Assembly: GCF_049445855.1 (NCBI RefSeq)
Contig: NZ_JBMSDV010000003.1
Coordinates: forward strand, 372,001 to 436,000
Direction: 5' to 3'
Length of the DNA: 64,000 nucleotides
Source of the DNA: JAGOCV01 sp049445855
Lineage (GTDB): Bacteria > Pseudomonadota > Gammaproteobacteria > Burkholderiales > Burkholderiaceae_C
Shown in pieces: positions 1 to 9,271 of the stretch (the first letter of the stretch is position 1; each line of letters begins with the position of its first letter). The notes below the pieces were generated by a model, which saw nothing but the letters and a program-made list of their open reading frames with translations, did no database searches and was not told the DNA's origin. Position numbers and translations under genes: made by a program.

Positions 1-534
1 CGTGATGCGGCGGGCCGCGAAGCCGCGCTGCACGAACAGGTCACGCATCTCCTCGGCGCGGCGCAACGACAGCGCCTCGTTCGACGCGGCACTGGCCCGC
101 GTATCGGTATGTCCGGTGATGACGATCTCCGCGCCATTGCGCTTGAGCGTCTCTTCGAGCGCGCGCGTGATCACGGCCTGCGAATCGGGCGTCAGCAAGG
201 TGCGTCCCGTCTGGAAGTACACGACGTAGGTTGCCGGTGGTGGCGGCGTCGCGTCGATGATGGCCTTGTAAGCGTCGCGCGTGCGCGCCTCGCTGGTCTG
301 GTCGATCACCGGGGCCGCCTTTTGTCCCTCGCGAACCGTCGCTCGTTGATAGGGCGTCGCAATCACGCTTTCGCCGGCTGCCGTACTCACAATGACCGAC
401 GAGGGCGTGCCGTCTGCCTGCGGCAACAGGATGACCTGCGTACCGGTACGTGCCGGCGGCTGGGTGACGCAACCCGACAGCAAGACGAATGCGAGCGCGA
501 AGCCGGCCGCGCCACATCGACGCAGCGCCGTCAC
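1..534 (-). CDS. OmpA-family lipoprotein, 3' end beyond window
   Basis: Translated from a GTG at 534, the protein opens with a short basic stretch, a hydrophobic segment and the lipobox LLSGC near residue 22, so it should be a lipid-anchored envelope protein. After a linker it enters an OmpA-C-like peptidoglycan-binding domain (GHTDTRAS, then LSLRRAEEMRDLF) and runs off the left edge before the domain ends. The GTG overlaps the stop of the upstream FecR gene by four bases (GTGA), so the two are almost certainly translationally coupled. The family ties the outer membrane to the cell wall. The specific role here is unknown; pairing with a FecR-domain protein suggests envelope sensing or structure (inference). 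Confidence 0.8.
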   Translation of the reverse strand, partial: MTALRRCGAAGFALAFVLLSGCVTQPPARTGTQVILLPQADGTPSSVIVSTAAGESVIATPYQRATVREGQKAAPVIDQTSEARTRDAYKAIIDATPPPPATYVVYFQTGRTLLTPDSQAVITRALEETLKRNGAEIVITGHTDTRASAASNEALSLRRAEEMRDLFVQRGFAARRIT

Positions 535-1007
535 TGCTGGACCTCATCCACACTCACGATGAAATCGGTGCCGCGAATACCGAGGGATGCAGTCGGTGTA
601 TGGATGGCAATGGCCTTCGGGTCGGACTTGCCGATGAGCCCGGTGATCATGCGGAACGAACCGCTCACGAGTGAGACCAGCAGGTTGCCCTTCTGCGTCT
701 GCGCGTCGAAGGCAAACTTGCGGAAGTCGACATTGGTGCGTGCGCCCAGCGACATCACCGTGCCATCGCGCAGCACGAGGCTCGCATGGCTGTCCTTGCC
801 AGTGAGGATGCGCTCGGACGGCGCGATCGTGTCGCCTGGCTGGACCTTGCGTTCCTCGTAGTCCGTGCCGACGACGCGCACGTCACCGGATACATTCTTG
901 AGTGTGCCCGCCGACTGCGGTGCCGGGGACTGCGCGGATTGCGTGGATTGTGCGATGGCGCACGTCGATGACAGCACCATCGCTGCCGTGATGAAAAAGT
1001 GATACAT
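531..1007 (-). CDS. FecR-domain periplasmic protein
   Basis: A 158-residue protein. The ATG at 1007 is chosen because GGAG lies 9 bases upstream and it gives a clean signal peptide (MYHFFITAAMVLSSTCAIAQ). A longer in-frame start at 1106 would place non-signal sequence first. The mature part is a FecR-type beta-rich domain: VSGDVRVVG, then LRDGTVMSLGARTNV, and a closing TPTASLGIRGTDF. There is no membrane anchor or N-terminal anti-sigma region, and no ECF sigma gene is adjacent, so this is the free periplasmic type rather than a classical FecR iron regulator. It is the first visible gene of a minus-strand unit with the OmpA-type lipoprotein. Confidence 0.8.
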   Translation of the reverse strand: MYHFFITAAMVLSSTCAIAQSTQSAQSPAPQSAGTLKNVSGDVRVVGTDYEERKVQPGDTIAPSERILTGKDSHASLVLRDGTVMSLGARTNVDFRKFAFDAQTQKGNLLVSLVSGSFRMITGLIGKSDPKAIAIHTPTASLGIRGTDFIVSVDEVQQ

Positions 1008-1045
1008 CGCACCTGCTCCGTGTAAAGCTTTTTTCCCCGCGGGCC

Positions 1046-1070
1046 AATATACGCGAGAAGCTTCATGAAG
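1046..1070 (-). promoter_or_regulatory. Possible fecR promoter -10 with adjacent palindrome
   Basis: On the minus strand TATATT (plus AATATA, 1046-1051) resembles a sigma-70 -10 hexamer 38 bases before the fecR ATG. No good -35 is visible at 16-18 bases. The perfect 10-bp palindrome CTTCATGAAG (1061-1070) lies in the spacer and could be an operator half-site. Weak evidence. Confidence 0.25.
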
Positions 1071-1111
1071 ATGTATCAATACGACCCACCGCACTGTTTC
1101 CATCAAGACAT

Positions 1112-1126
1112 GTGCAAACTTTGCAC
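1112..1126. promoter_or_regulatory. Perfect 15-bp inverted repeat, operator-like
   Basis: GTGCAAA-C-TTTGCAC is a perfect 7+1+7 inverted repeat between the divergent fecR and dtd genes, 46 bases before the dtd ATG. It is the right size for a dimeric repressor site. No T-run follows, so it is not a terminator. Which regulator binds is unknown. Confidence 0.4.
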
Positions 1127-1171
1127 GCGGATGCTGCCGATCCGTTGCACAACCCGCACGGAGATGCCTCC

Positions 1172-1618
1172 ATGCTTGCCGTGATCCAGCGTGTCAGCGA
1201 AGCGCGTGTCGTGATCGATGGGGGCGTCGCAGGCGCGATCGGTCGTGGCCTGCTCGTGCTCGTGTGTGCCGAACGCGGCGACACCGAAGCGCAAGCCGAC
1301 AGGCTGCTCGCCAAGCTCCTCAAGATGCGCATCTTTTCCGACGACGCCGGGAAGATGAATCTCAGCGTGCAGGATGTGCACGGCGGCCTGCTCATCGTGA
1401 GCCAGTTCACGCTGGCGGCCGATGTGTCTGGCGGCAACAGGCCGAGCTTCACGCAGGCCGCGCCGCCGGATGAGGGCCGCAGGCTGTACGAGCATTTCGT
1501 GCAGCAGGCGCGGGCTGCACATCCGCAGGTCGAGACCGGCCGCTTTGCCGCCGACATGAAAGTGCATCTGGTGAACGACGGACCGGTGACGATTCCGGTG
1601 ACGATGCGCACGCCTTGA
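1172..1618 (+). CDS. dtd: D-aminoacyl-tRNA deacylase
   Basis: A 148-residue cytoplasmic homodimeric proofreading enzyme that hydrolyses D-aminoacyl-tRNA, and glycyl-tRNA(Ala). Family signatures are intact: N-terminal MLAVIQRVSEARV, the active-site SQFTL stretch with following GGNRPSF, and the C-terminal NDGPVTIPV cross-subunit Gly-Pro motif. Length is typical. The ATG at 1172, preceded by GGAG, is preferred over an upstream in-frame ATG at 1112 because homologues begin at this point. It is monocistronic, divergent from the FecR unit, and followed by the polysaccharide exporter. Confidence 0.95.
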   Translation: MLAVIQRVSEARVVIDGGVAGAIGRGLLVLVCAERGDTEAQADRLLAKLLKMRIFSDDAGKMNLSVQDVHGGLLIVSQFTLAADVSGGNRPSFTQAAPPDEGRRLYEHFVQQARAAHPQVETGRFAADMKVHLVNDGPVTIPVTMRTP

Positions 1619-1740
1619 TTGCACAGGAATCGTGAAGGTCAAATAGTGTGAAAGTGCTTTCCCGGTTGTGCAGTCCTCTCTAGGATCGCGCATTCTTTTT
1701 TCTTCGTCGTGCAGCAAGCCAGTTGCATCGCGAATCCAGA

Positions 1741-2499
1741 ATGCGCCGGCATCATTTCGATCTTCTCCTCAACCTGATCCGCAAGGATCTTCGCGTCCGC
1801 TACATGGGATCTGCACTGGGCTATCTTTGGTCGCTCGGTGCGCCGTTGGTGACGGTGCTCGTGTACTGGTTTGTCTTCTCGAGGATATTCACGCCGCCTG
1901 TGAAGGATTTCGCTTTGTACATCGTCACGGGCGTCGTGCACTGGATTCTGCTGGCGCAGATCCTCACCGCCAGTTGCGAATGGTTCACGGGCAACGCGGC
2001 GCTCCTCAGGAAGGTTTCGTTTCCGAAACTGCTGCTGCCTGTCGCTGGCGGCGGCGCAATCTTCATGGCCTGGCTTTCGAGTCTGCTGGTAGTGGCGATT
2101 GCATGGCGCCCGCTGGGGGGACATTTCGGCGAAGCTCTTTTCCTGTATCCCTTGGTGCTCTGTACGTTCATGGCGTTTGCCATGGGCGCAGGCATGGTGC
2201 TGGCGGTGCTGAATGTCGACTTTCGCGACACCCGCCACTTGCTGGATGTGGCGCTGCCGCTCCTGTTCTGGATGACCCCCATCATCTGGGTACCAGAGCA
2301 ACTTCCGCAGGACATTGCACATTGGCTGGCGCTGAATCCGCTCGGCGCCTTCTTCCGCAGCTTCTCAACCATCCTGCATCAGGGAGTTGTCCCTTCGAAT
2401 GCGGATCTGTTGATGTGCGTGGGTGCCGGCAGCATTGCACTTTGCTGCGGACAGATCCTGCTTGCAGCACGTGAGTACGACCTCGTGGAGCGTCTCTGA
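1741..2499 (+). CDS. ABC-2 type polysaccharide exporter permease (Wzm-like)
   Basis: A 252-residue integral membrane protein with about six hydrophobic segments and the family N-terminus LIRKDLRVRYMGSALGYLW, which precedes the first helix in Wzm/KpsM-type permeases. A late NVDFRDTRH loop and the WMTPIIWVP segment are also typical. It should form the channel for lipid-linked polysaccharide across the inner membrane with the ATPase that follows. An in-frame ATG at 1723 is possible; 1741 matches the usual short cytoplasmic N-terminus, and neither start has a clear ribosome site. Its stop overlaps the ATPase start (TGATG). Sequence differs clearly from the second permease at 38.9 kb. Confidence 0.85.
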   Translation: MRRHHFDLLLNLIRKDLRVRYMGSALGYLWSLGAPLVTVLVYWFVFSRIFTPPVKDFALYIVTGVVHWILLAQILTASCEWFTGNAALLRKVSFPKLLLPVAGGGAIFMAWLSSLLVVAIAWRPLGGHFGEALFLYPLVLCTFMAFAMGAGMVLAVLNVDFRDTRHLLDVALPLLFWMTPIIWVPEQLPQDIAHWLALNPLGAFFRSFSTILHQGVVPSNADLLMCVGAGSIALCCGQILLAAREYDLVERL

Positions 2500-3209
2500 T
2501 GCCCGCACCCGTCCTCGAAGTCACGGGTGTGGGCAAGATATTCCACATCCACCCCGGCCGTCACACATTGCTCAAGCACCGGATCGTTTCGCCATTGCGG
2601 GGGCACTCTCCAGACAAGCCGAAGCCCTTTCAGGCACTGCGTGACGTCAGCCTGTCATTGCGGTCCGGCGAGTCCGTCGCCTTGCTGGGCGCCAACGGGA
2701 GCGGAAAGAGTACGTTGCTTCAGTTGGTCGCAGGCATCCTGGCCCCCACCACCGGCCATGTCCGTGTCAACGGGCGGCTGGCTCCATTGATCGAGTTGGG
2801 TGTCGGATTCCATCCGGAGCTTTCGGGTCGGGAGAACGTCTTCCTCAACGCGGCATTGATGGGAATGAGCAACCGGCAGACCGCGAACCTGTTCGGTGAA
2901 ATCCACGCCTTCTCAGGCCTCGATACGTTCATCGACATTCCGGTCAAGAACTATTCATCCGGGATGTACATGCGCCTTGGTTTTTCTGTCGCCATTCATA
3001 CAGCACCGAACTTGCTGCTGGCAGACGAGATACTTGCCGTGGGCGATGCGGAGTTCCAGCAACGTTGCCTGGATCGGGTCCGAGCACTGCAGACGCAAGG
3101 CATGGCACTCATGCTGGTCACCCATTCCCTTGAACAGGCTGCGCAATTCTGCCAGCGCTACATCCGACTCGAGCGCGGCGTCGTGGTTGACGCCGGGGAG
3201 TTCGCGTGA
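2499..3209 (+). CDS. ABC exporter ATPase (Wzt-like, short form)
   Basis: A 236-residue nucleotide-binding subunit. Walker A is GANGSGKST, the signature is YSSGM, Walker B is LLLADEIL and the switch histidine is in LVTHS. The long insertion HIHPGRHTLLKHRIVSPLR before the ATPase core is characteristic of polysaccharide exporters. Unlike the Wzt at 39.7 kb it ends right after the ATPase core, so it lacks the C-terminal carbohydrate-recognition domain. That is known from exporters which do not read a terminal cap. It is coupled to the permease upstream and the glycosyltransferase downstream by overlapping stop/start codons. Confidence 0.88.
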   Translation: MPAPVLEVTGVGKIFHIHPGRHTLLKHRIVSPLRGHSPDKPKPFQALRDVSLSLRSGESVALLGANGSGKSTLLQLVAGILAPTTGHVRVNGRLAPLIELGVGFHPELSGRENVFLNAALMGMSNRQTANLFGEIHAFSGLDTFIDIPVKNYSSGMYMRLGFSVAIHTAPNLLLADEILAVGDAEFQQRCLDRVRALQTQGMALMLVTHSLEQAAQFCQRYIRLERGVVVDAGEFA

Positions 3210-4132
3210 TGCAGCCGACTGTCGCCATCCTTCTGGCCACCTACGGCGGTGAGCGTTTCCTTGAGCAACAACTTCGTTCGATTTTGCAGCAGACATACCG
3301 TAACTGGCGTCTCTTTGCCTCCGATGACGGCTCCAGTGACGGGACGCTGGAAGTCCTCGACCGGTTTGCGAGCACAGCTGGTCAGGGACGCACGCATATC
3401 CAGTGTGGCCCCCGCCGTGGATTCGCGGCGAACTTCCTTTCACTCGCATGTGCGACGGACATAGCGGCGGATTACTACGCTTTCTGCGATCAGGACGACA
3501 TCTGGAATATCGACAAGGTTGAGCGCAGCCTAGCGTGGTTGCGTTGTGTGCCCGAAGGCATGCCTGCGCTCTATTGCTCACGGACAGTGCTTGTGGACAA
3601 GGACAACGTGAAAATTGGAACGTCACGACTGTTCGTGAAACCGCCGACGTTCGCGAATGCGCTCGTTCAGAACATCGCGGGAGGGAACACGATGATGTTC
3701 AACCGTGCGGCGAGTGAATTGCTACGCCAGGCGGGCGCCGGCGTGGACGCGGTATTTCATGACTGGTGGACCTATATCCTTGTCGCGGGTGCGGGAGGTT
3801 ATGTCTTCTACGACCCGCTTCCGTCCCTGCGGTATCGCCAGCACGGTGCCAACGTGATCGGGGCAGGTAGCAACCTTGTCTCGACGCTGGGTCGGGCGCG
3901 AGCGTTGCTCGCGGGGCAGATCCGTGGCTGGAACGAGCGTCATATCGCAGGGCTGCAGAAGGTGCAGCATTTGCTGTCGGAAGAGAACCGCTGGGCGTTG
4001 CACGATTTTGCGCGTGCTCGCCGTAGCGCCTTCCTCAAACGGCTTGCGCTGTTGCAGATCAGTGGCGTCTATCGCCAGACGGCGCTGGGCAATATCGGCC
4101 TGGCAGGTGCGGCAGTCCTGAACAAACTGTGA
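3209..4132 (+). CDS. Family 2 glycosyltransferase, rhamnosyltransferase-like
   Basis: A 307-residue GT-A protein without membrane helices. It begins MQPTVAILLATYGGERFLEQ, followed by QTYRNWRLFASDDGSSDGT (nucleotide-sugar site) and AFCDQDDIW, the DxD-like metal motif plus QDD of WbbL/RfbF-type rhamnosyltransferases. The later DWWTYILVAG stretch (residue 181 on) is also typical. Start chosen at ATG 3209, overlapping the ATPase stop (TGATG). Being co-transcribed with an ABC exporter it probably adds a sugar, often deoxyhexose, to the exported glycan. Donor and linkage cannot be read from sequence. Confidence 0.82.
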   Translation: MQPTVAILLATYGGERFLEQQLRSILQQTYRNWRLFASDDGSSDGTLEVLDRFASTAGQGRTHIQCGPRRGFAANFLSLACATDIAADYYAFCDQDDIWNIDKVERSLAWLRCVPEGMPALYCSRTVLVDKDNVKIGTSRLFVKPPTFANALVQNIAGGNTMMFNRAASELLRQAGAGVDAVFHDWWTYILVAGAGGYVFYDPLPSLRYRQHGANVIGAGSNLVSTLGRARALLAGQIRGWNERHIAGLQKVQHLLSEENRWALHDFARARRSAFLKRLALLQISGVYRQTALGNIGLAGAAVLNKL

Positions 4133-4168
4133 CAACGCCGGATTGCACCGTCCAACATCATTTCCCAC

Positions 4169-6121
4169 ATGCACAACCTTGTCAGTCATCGCGCGCTCGA
4201 AGAGGAAATGCGCGAATACGCCGCGATCACGTTCGATGTTTTCGACACCTTGCTGGTGAGGCGCACCAGCATTGAGCCCGTCGACACCTTTTATTTCCTG
4301 GCGCGGTCCCGGGGGCACAGCCCCGAAAGAGCCGAGGCGTTCCGTTCGATCCGCATCCGCAGTGAAGCACTGAGGCGGGACGTGAAGAAAATCCGCCATG
4401 ACCATTCGGAAATAGGCATCCACGAAATCTACGAAGGCATGGGCTCCCGATGCGCCGGCGTTTCTGCGCGTGACGAGCTGGACTTCGAGACCGAACACCT
4501 CCAGCGCCGGGAATGGATTTTTCAGCTCTACGAGATTGCGAAACGCCAGCGAAAACGCATCTACGCGATCTCTGACATCTACCTCTCCTCACAGCAGGTT
4601 GGCAAGCTGCTGGCGATCAACGGCATTGCCGTCGACGGTGTGTACGTGTCATCGGAATCGCAAGGAGGGAAGTACGACAGAAAACTTTTCCTGCAGTTCC
4701 TCGAATCCGAAGGTTTGCGACCGCCGGAGGTGATGCACATCGGTGACAACCTGCACGCGGACTACCGGATGGCGGTCCAACTCGGTATCCGGGCCAGCCA
4801 CGTTCCGAAAGCGGTGGAACATCTGTTCTTGAACAGCGCATTGAATCTGGGATCGATCGCGGCCATTCATCGAAGCAATACGTACTTCGGTCGAATGCAT
4901 CTGGCATGGCTGGCCAACCGGCTGGATCATATGACTTTCGAATCTGCGGCGCAGCACTTCGGTGCGGTTTACGCCGCTCCGCTCGTGTTCCTTTTTTCCC
5001 GGTGGATTCACGAAAAGGCGCGCGAGCGTGGCTTCAAGCGGGTCTTGCTGATGACGCGCGATGGCCACACGCTGGATGCCGTGATGAAGCATGCATGTCC
5101 TGATCTTGAAACGGAACTGCTTTTCTGCTCACGTCGAAGTCTCATGCTGCCGGCGTCTCATCTCGAAGAGAAGCCGTGGGCGGTTTTCTTCAGTTCTGAC
5201 CCCTCTCGCACGCTCGGTGATGTGATCGACGGCATGTATCTCGATCGTGCGGATGAAATTCGCTCTTTTGCGCTGGACATGGGCTTCGATCCGGAAGCCA
5301 CGAGTTTTCATGACATGGATGAGGCGGAGCGGGGGCGATTCCTCGTCGGGAGTCGGCGTATCGCTGCCGATCAGATTCGGCGGGAGTTCGAAGAAACGCG
5401 GAAATACCTGCTCCAGGCCGGTGTTCGCAGTCCGCAAACCGCGGTTGTCGATGTGGGATGGTCGCTCAACAGCCAGAAAGCCATTGAGGCCATCTGCGGC
5501 GGCAGGGTCAATGGGCTCTATCTGGGCACGTCCCGCAACGCGGCATGTCATCCGGGCATCGAATCCTTCCTGTTCGACAGGGAAGACGATGCGCAATGGA
5601 GCCACATCTTCCACCATGGCGTGGAGTTGCTCGAACTGCCTTTCCTGTCTTGCGAACAGCAGGTGATTGCCATCCGCGATGGCAATTTCGTCTTGCGGGA
5701 AACCAGCGTTCTTGAAAAGGAACGGCAGATGGTGGCGCGGGAAATCCGCAACGAGATTGTGGCGTTTGCTACCGAAGCGGCCCGTCTGCCATGGGATGGT
5801 CCTGAAGTGAGCGCCGCGCTCCCCATGTTGCGCGATGTTTATGCGACTTTGGTCAGAACCCCCAATCTGTTCGAACGTCTTCGGTTGGGACCCATACCCC
5901 ACGATCGGAGCATCAGCCATTCGAAGCACGAAACCATTGCCGACTTCTGGCGGCCGGATGGTAGCCTGTCGGCTGATGGCGATGCAAGGCGCAGGAATCT
6001 GGTTGCTGAATTCTTTGTCCAGGCGCGGCGGCATGGCTGGCGTTTCGCATGGTCGAGGGCGCTGGCTTTCATGATCACCCGGGCACGCCAGGTCGTTTTC
6101 CGGGTTGTCCGATCCTCCTGA
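4169..6121 (+). CDS. Large HAD-like protein of polysaccharide loci (COG5610-type)
   Basis: A 650-residue soluble protein. The N-terminal third is a HAD domain: motif I FDVFDTLLVRR (D23 as nucleophile, with F25 at the +2 position where phosphatases carry an acid), motif II ISDIYLSS and motif IV HIGDNLHAD. The remaining ~400 residues form a second region with LLMTRDGHTLD and DVGWSLNSQKAIE, seen in large proteins found with rhamnan and O-antigen glycosyltransferases. Reaction unknown. The missing +2 acid argues against a simple phosphatase. It lies 36 bases after the glycosyltransferase, probably in the same transcript; no Shine-Dalgarno is evident at the chosen ATG. Confidence 0.7.
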   Translation: MHNLVSHRALEEEMREYAAITFDVFDTLLVRRTSIEPVDTFYFLARSRGHSPERAEAFRSIRIRSEALRRDVKKIRHDHSEIGIHEIYEGMGSRCAGVSARDELDFETEHLQRREWIFQLYEIAKRQRKRIYAISDIYLSSQQVGKLLAINGIAVDGVYVSSESQGGKYDRKLFLQFLESEGLRPPEVMHIGDNLHADYRMAVQLGIRASHVPKAVEHLFLNSALNLGSIAAIHRSNTYFGRMHLAWLANRLDHMTFESAAQHFGAVYAAPLVFLFSRWIHEKARERGFKRVLLMTRDGHTLDAVMKHACPDLETELLFCSRRSLMLPASHLEEKPWAVFFSSDPSRTLGDVIDGMYLDRADEIRSFALDMGFDPEATSFHDMDEAERGRFLVGSRRIAADQIRREFEETRKYLLQAGVRSPQTAVVDVGWSLNSQKAIEAICGGRVNGLYLGTSRNAACHPGIESFLFDREDDAQWSHIFHHGVELLELPFLSCEQQVIAIRDGNFVLRETSVLEKERQMVAREIRNEIVAFATEAARLPWDGPEVSAALPMLRDVYATLVRTPNLFERLRLGPIPHDRSISHSKHETIADFWRPDGSLSADGDARRRNLVAEFFVQARRHGWRFAWSRALAFMITRARQVVFRVVRSS

Positions 6122-6129
6122 CTGCGGAT

Positions 6130-6588
6130 TCAATAAGGGTTCGGCAGGCCCAGCGCACCCAGCAGCAGGATCTCCAGCGTCTCCATTTCCAGAGCGTCGC
6201 GGTCGCCGGTTTCATGGTCGTAGCCTTGCGCGTGCAAGGTTCCGTGCACCAGCAGGTGTACGTAATGTGCCTGCAGGGTCTTGCCTTGTTCGCGTGCTTC
6301 GCGGGCGACGACGGGGCCGCACAACACGAGGTCGGCCATGACGACGGGCTGCGCCGCATAGTCGAAGGTCAACACGTTGGTGGCGTAGTCCTTGCCCCGG
6401 TACTGCAGGTTCAGCGCCCGGCCTTCGTCCTCACCGACGATGCGGATGGACAGTTCGGCCGGCAGCGCGAGCGCGTGGGCAACCCATTGCCGGACTTTTG
6501 CCTTCGGCAAGGCGGCGCGGTGTTCCGCGACATCGTCGAAGCGACCGAACTGGAGTGCAAGATCCAGCGCAGGCAGATCGTGCCTCAT
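6130..6588 (-). CDS. ybeY: Endoribonuclease YbeY, rRNA maturation factor
   Basis: A 152-residue zinc metalloprotein of the UPF0054 family, acting in 16S rRNA 3' maturation and ribosome quality control. The zinc motif H-x3-H-x5-H is present as HGTLHAQGYDH, with GEDEGRALNLQYRGKDYATNVLTF trimmed here to its hallmark end DYATNVLTF. ATG 6588 is used; an in-frame GTG at 6597, two bases after the ybeZ stop, is an alternative. Order ybeZ then ybeY on the minus strand is the classical arrangement and implies one transcript. Confidence 0.93.
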   Translation of the reverse strand: MRHDLPALDLALQFGRFDDVAEHRAALPKAKVRQWVAHALALPAELSIRIVGEDEGRALNLQYRGKDYATNVLTFDYAAQPVVMADLVLCGPVVAREAREQGKTLQAHYVHLLVHGTLHAQGYDHETGDRDALEMETLEILLLGALGLPNPY

Positions 6589-6599
6589 CGCAAGCACAC

Positions 6600-7547
6600 T
6601 CAGGCTTCGCGCGACGGCTTGCGCGCGCTGTCATAGGCATCGACGATGCGCGCCACGAGCGGATGACGCACGACGTCCGCGCTGGTGAAGCGTGTCATCG
6701 CAATGCCCGGCGTGCGCCGCAGCACACGTTCGGCATCGATGAGTCCGCTGAGCTGCCCTTTGGGCAGGTCGATCTGGCTGACGTCGCCGGTGACCACGGC
6801 CTTGGCCCCGAAGCCGATGCGCGTGAGGAACATCTTCATCTGTTCGGGCGTGGTGTTCTGTGCTTCGTCCAGGATGATGAATGCGTTGTTGAGCGTGCGA
6901 CCGCGCATGAAGGCGAGGGGGGCGATCTCGAGCGCGTTGCGCTCGAACGCCTTCTGCACGCGGTCGAAGCCCATCAGGTCGTACAGCGCGTCGTAGAGGG
7001 GGCGCAGGTACGGGTCCACTTTCTGGCTCAGATCGCCGGGCAGGAAGCCCAGGCGCTCGCCGGCTTCCACGGCCGGGCGCGTGAGCACGATGCGTTGCAC
7101 GGCGCTGCGCTCCAGTGCGTCAACCGCGCAAGCCACCGCCAGGTACGTCTTCCCTGTGCCGGCCGGACCGATGCCGAAGGTGATGTCGTGGTTGGCGATG
7201 TGCTCCAGGTACACGCTCTGGTTGGGCGTGCGCGCTCGCAGGTCGCTGCGGCGGGTGTGCAGCGTCATGCTGCCGTCTTCGGCTTCGCTCATCGACGCGT
7301 CGCCGGCCAGCATGAGTTGCAGCTTCGCAGCGTCCACCGGCCGCGCGGCCATTTCGTAGAGCGCCTGCAACACTTCCATGCCGCGCTTGGCGGCAGCCTT
7401 GGGTCCGTCCACCTTGAATTGTTCGTGGCGGTGCGCGATCTTCACGCCCAGCGCGTCCTCGATGCGACGCAGGTTTTCATCGGCGGGGCCGCAAAGGTTG
7501 GCCAGCCGCGTGTTGTTGGGCGGCGAGAAGAGGTGTCTGAGAATCAA
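6600..7547 (-). CDS. ybeZ: PhoH-family ATPase YbeZ
   Basis: About 315 residues. An N-terminal KH-like portion (LANLCGPADENLRRIEDALG) is followed by a PhoH P-loop domain with Walker A GPAGTGKTYLA, Walker B AFIILDEAQN and VVTGDVSQIDLP. It is a predicted RNA-associated ATPase/helicase working with YbeY. The reading frame stays open far upstream through the opposite strand of ruvA, but homology starts near SLILRHLFSPPNNTRLANL. No ATG exists there, so I place the start at a TTG at 7547 as the best guess, leaving 45 bases to the divergent ruvA start. Confidence 0.85.
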   Translation of the reverse strand: MILRHLFSPPNNTRLANLCGPADENLRRIEDALGVKIAHRHEQFKVDGPKAAAKRGMEVLQALYEMAARPVDAAKLQLMLAGDASMSEAEDGSMTLHTRRSDLRARTPNQSVYLEHIANHDITFGIGPAGTGKTYLAVACAVDALERSAVQRIVLTRPAVEAGERLGFLPGDLSQKVDPYLRPLYDALYDLMGFDRVQKAFERNALEIAPLAFMRGRTLNNAFIILDEAQNTTPEQMKMFLTRIGFGAKAVVTGDVSQIDLPKGQLSGLIDAERVLRRTPGIAMTRFTSADVVRHPLVARIVDAYDSARKPSREA

Positions 7548-7592
7548 GCTGATAATCCGGCGAGGGGTCCGGTGCGGGCCCGTGGAACCGCA

Positions 7593-8165
7593 ATGATAGG
7601 CAAACTGACAGGAATACTCGACAGCAAGAACCCGCCCCAGGTGCTGGTGGACTGCCATGGTGTGGGGTATGAGGTGGATGTGCCCATGAGCACGTTCTAC
7701 AACCTGCCGGGCGTGGGCGAGAAAGTTTCGCTGCTCACGCACTTCGTGGTGCGGGAAGACGCGCAGATCCTCTACGGCTTCGGTTCCGGGCCCGAGCGCG
7801 AAGCGTTCCGCCAGCTCATCCGCATCTCCGGCGTGGGTCCGCGCACGGCGCTGGCGGTCCTCAGTGGCATGAGCGTCGCCGAGTTGTCGCAGGCGATCAC
7901 GCTGCAGGAGGCCGGGCGGCTGGTCAAGGTGCCGGGTATCGGCAAGAAGACGGCCGAGCGGCTGCTGCTCGAACTCAAGGGCAAGCTGGGTGCGGACATG
8001 GGCGCGCAGGTGCACGCGGTCAACGACGCACAGGCCGACATCCTGCAGGCGCTCGTGGCGCTGGGTTACAGCGACAAGGAGGCCGCGGCGGCGCTCAAAT
8101 CGCTGCCGGCGGGCGTGGGCGTGAGCGACGGCATCAAGCAGGCGCTGAAGGCGCTGGCCAAGTGA
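7593..8165 (+). CDS. ruvA: Holliday junction DNA helicase subunit RuvA
   Basis: A 190-residue protein that binds four-way junctions and loads RuvB. It begins MIGKLTGILDSKNPPQVLVD and contains two helix-hairpin-helix motifs (ISGVGPRTALAVLSG and VPGIGKKTAERLLLEL), an acidic pin region, and the C-terminal RuvB-binding domain (LVALGYSDKEAAAAL). Length is normal. It is followed after 13 bases by ruvB, giving the standard ruvAB unit. The divergent gene is ybeZ. Confidence 0.96.
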   Translation: MIGKLTGILDSKNPPQVLVDCHGVGYEVDVPMSTFYNLPGVGEKVSLLTHFVVREDAQILYGFGSGPEREAFRQLIRISGVGPRTALAVLSGMSVAELSQAITLQEAGRLVKVPGIGKKTAERLLLELKGKLGADMGAQVHAVNDAQADILQALVALGYSDKEAAAALKSLPAGVGVSDGIKQALKALAK

Positions 8166-8178
8166 TGGAATTCATGCC

Positions 8179-9243
<1,065 letters not shown>

Positions 9244-9271
9244 CGCCGCGAAGCAGCAGCCTGCCGCAACG

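Noticed and set aside
5129..6133. 334-codon minus-strand open frame opposite the HAD protein
   Set aside because: The plus-strand frame has clear HAD motifs; this one has none.
7548..8015. Upstream extension of the ybeZ frame through ruvA on the opposite strand
   Set aside because: It is antisense to the conserved ruvA coding region, and PhoH homology begins only near 7547.
9244..9271. Terminator between convergent ruvB and the ligase-like gene
   Set aside because: Only scattered short complementarity and no T-run on either strand.
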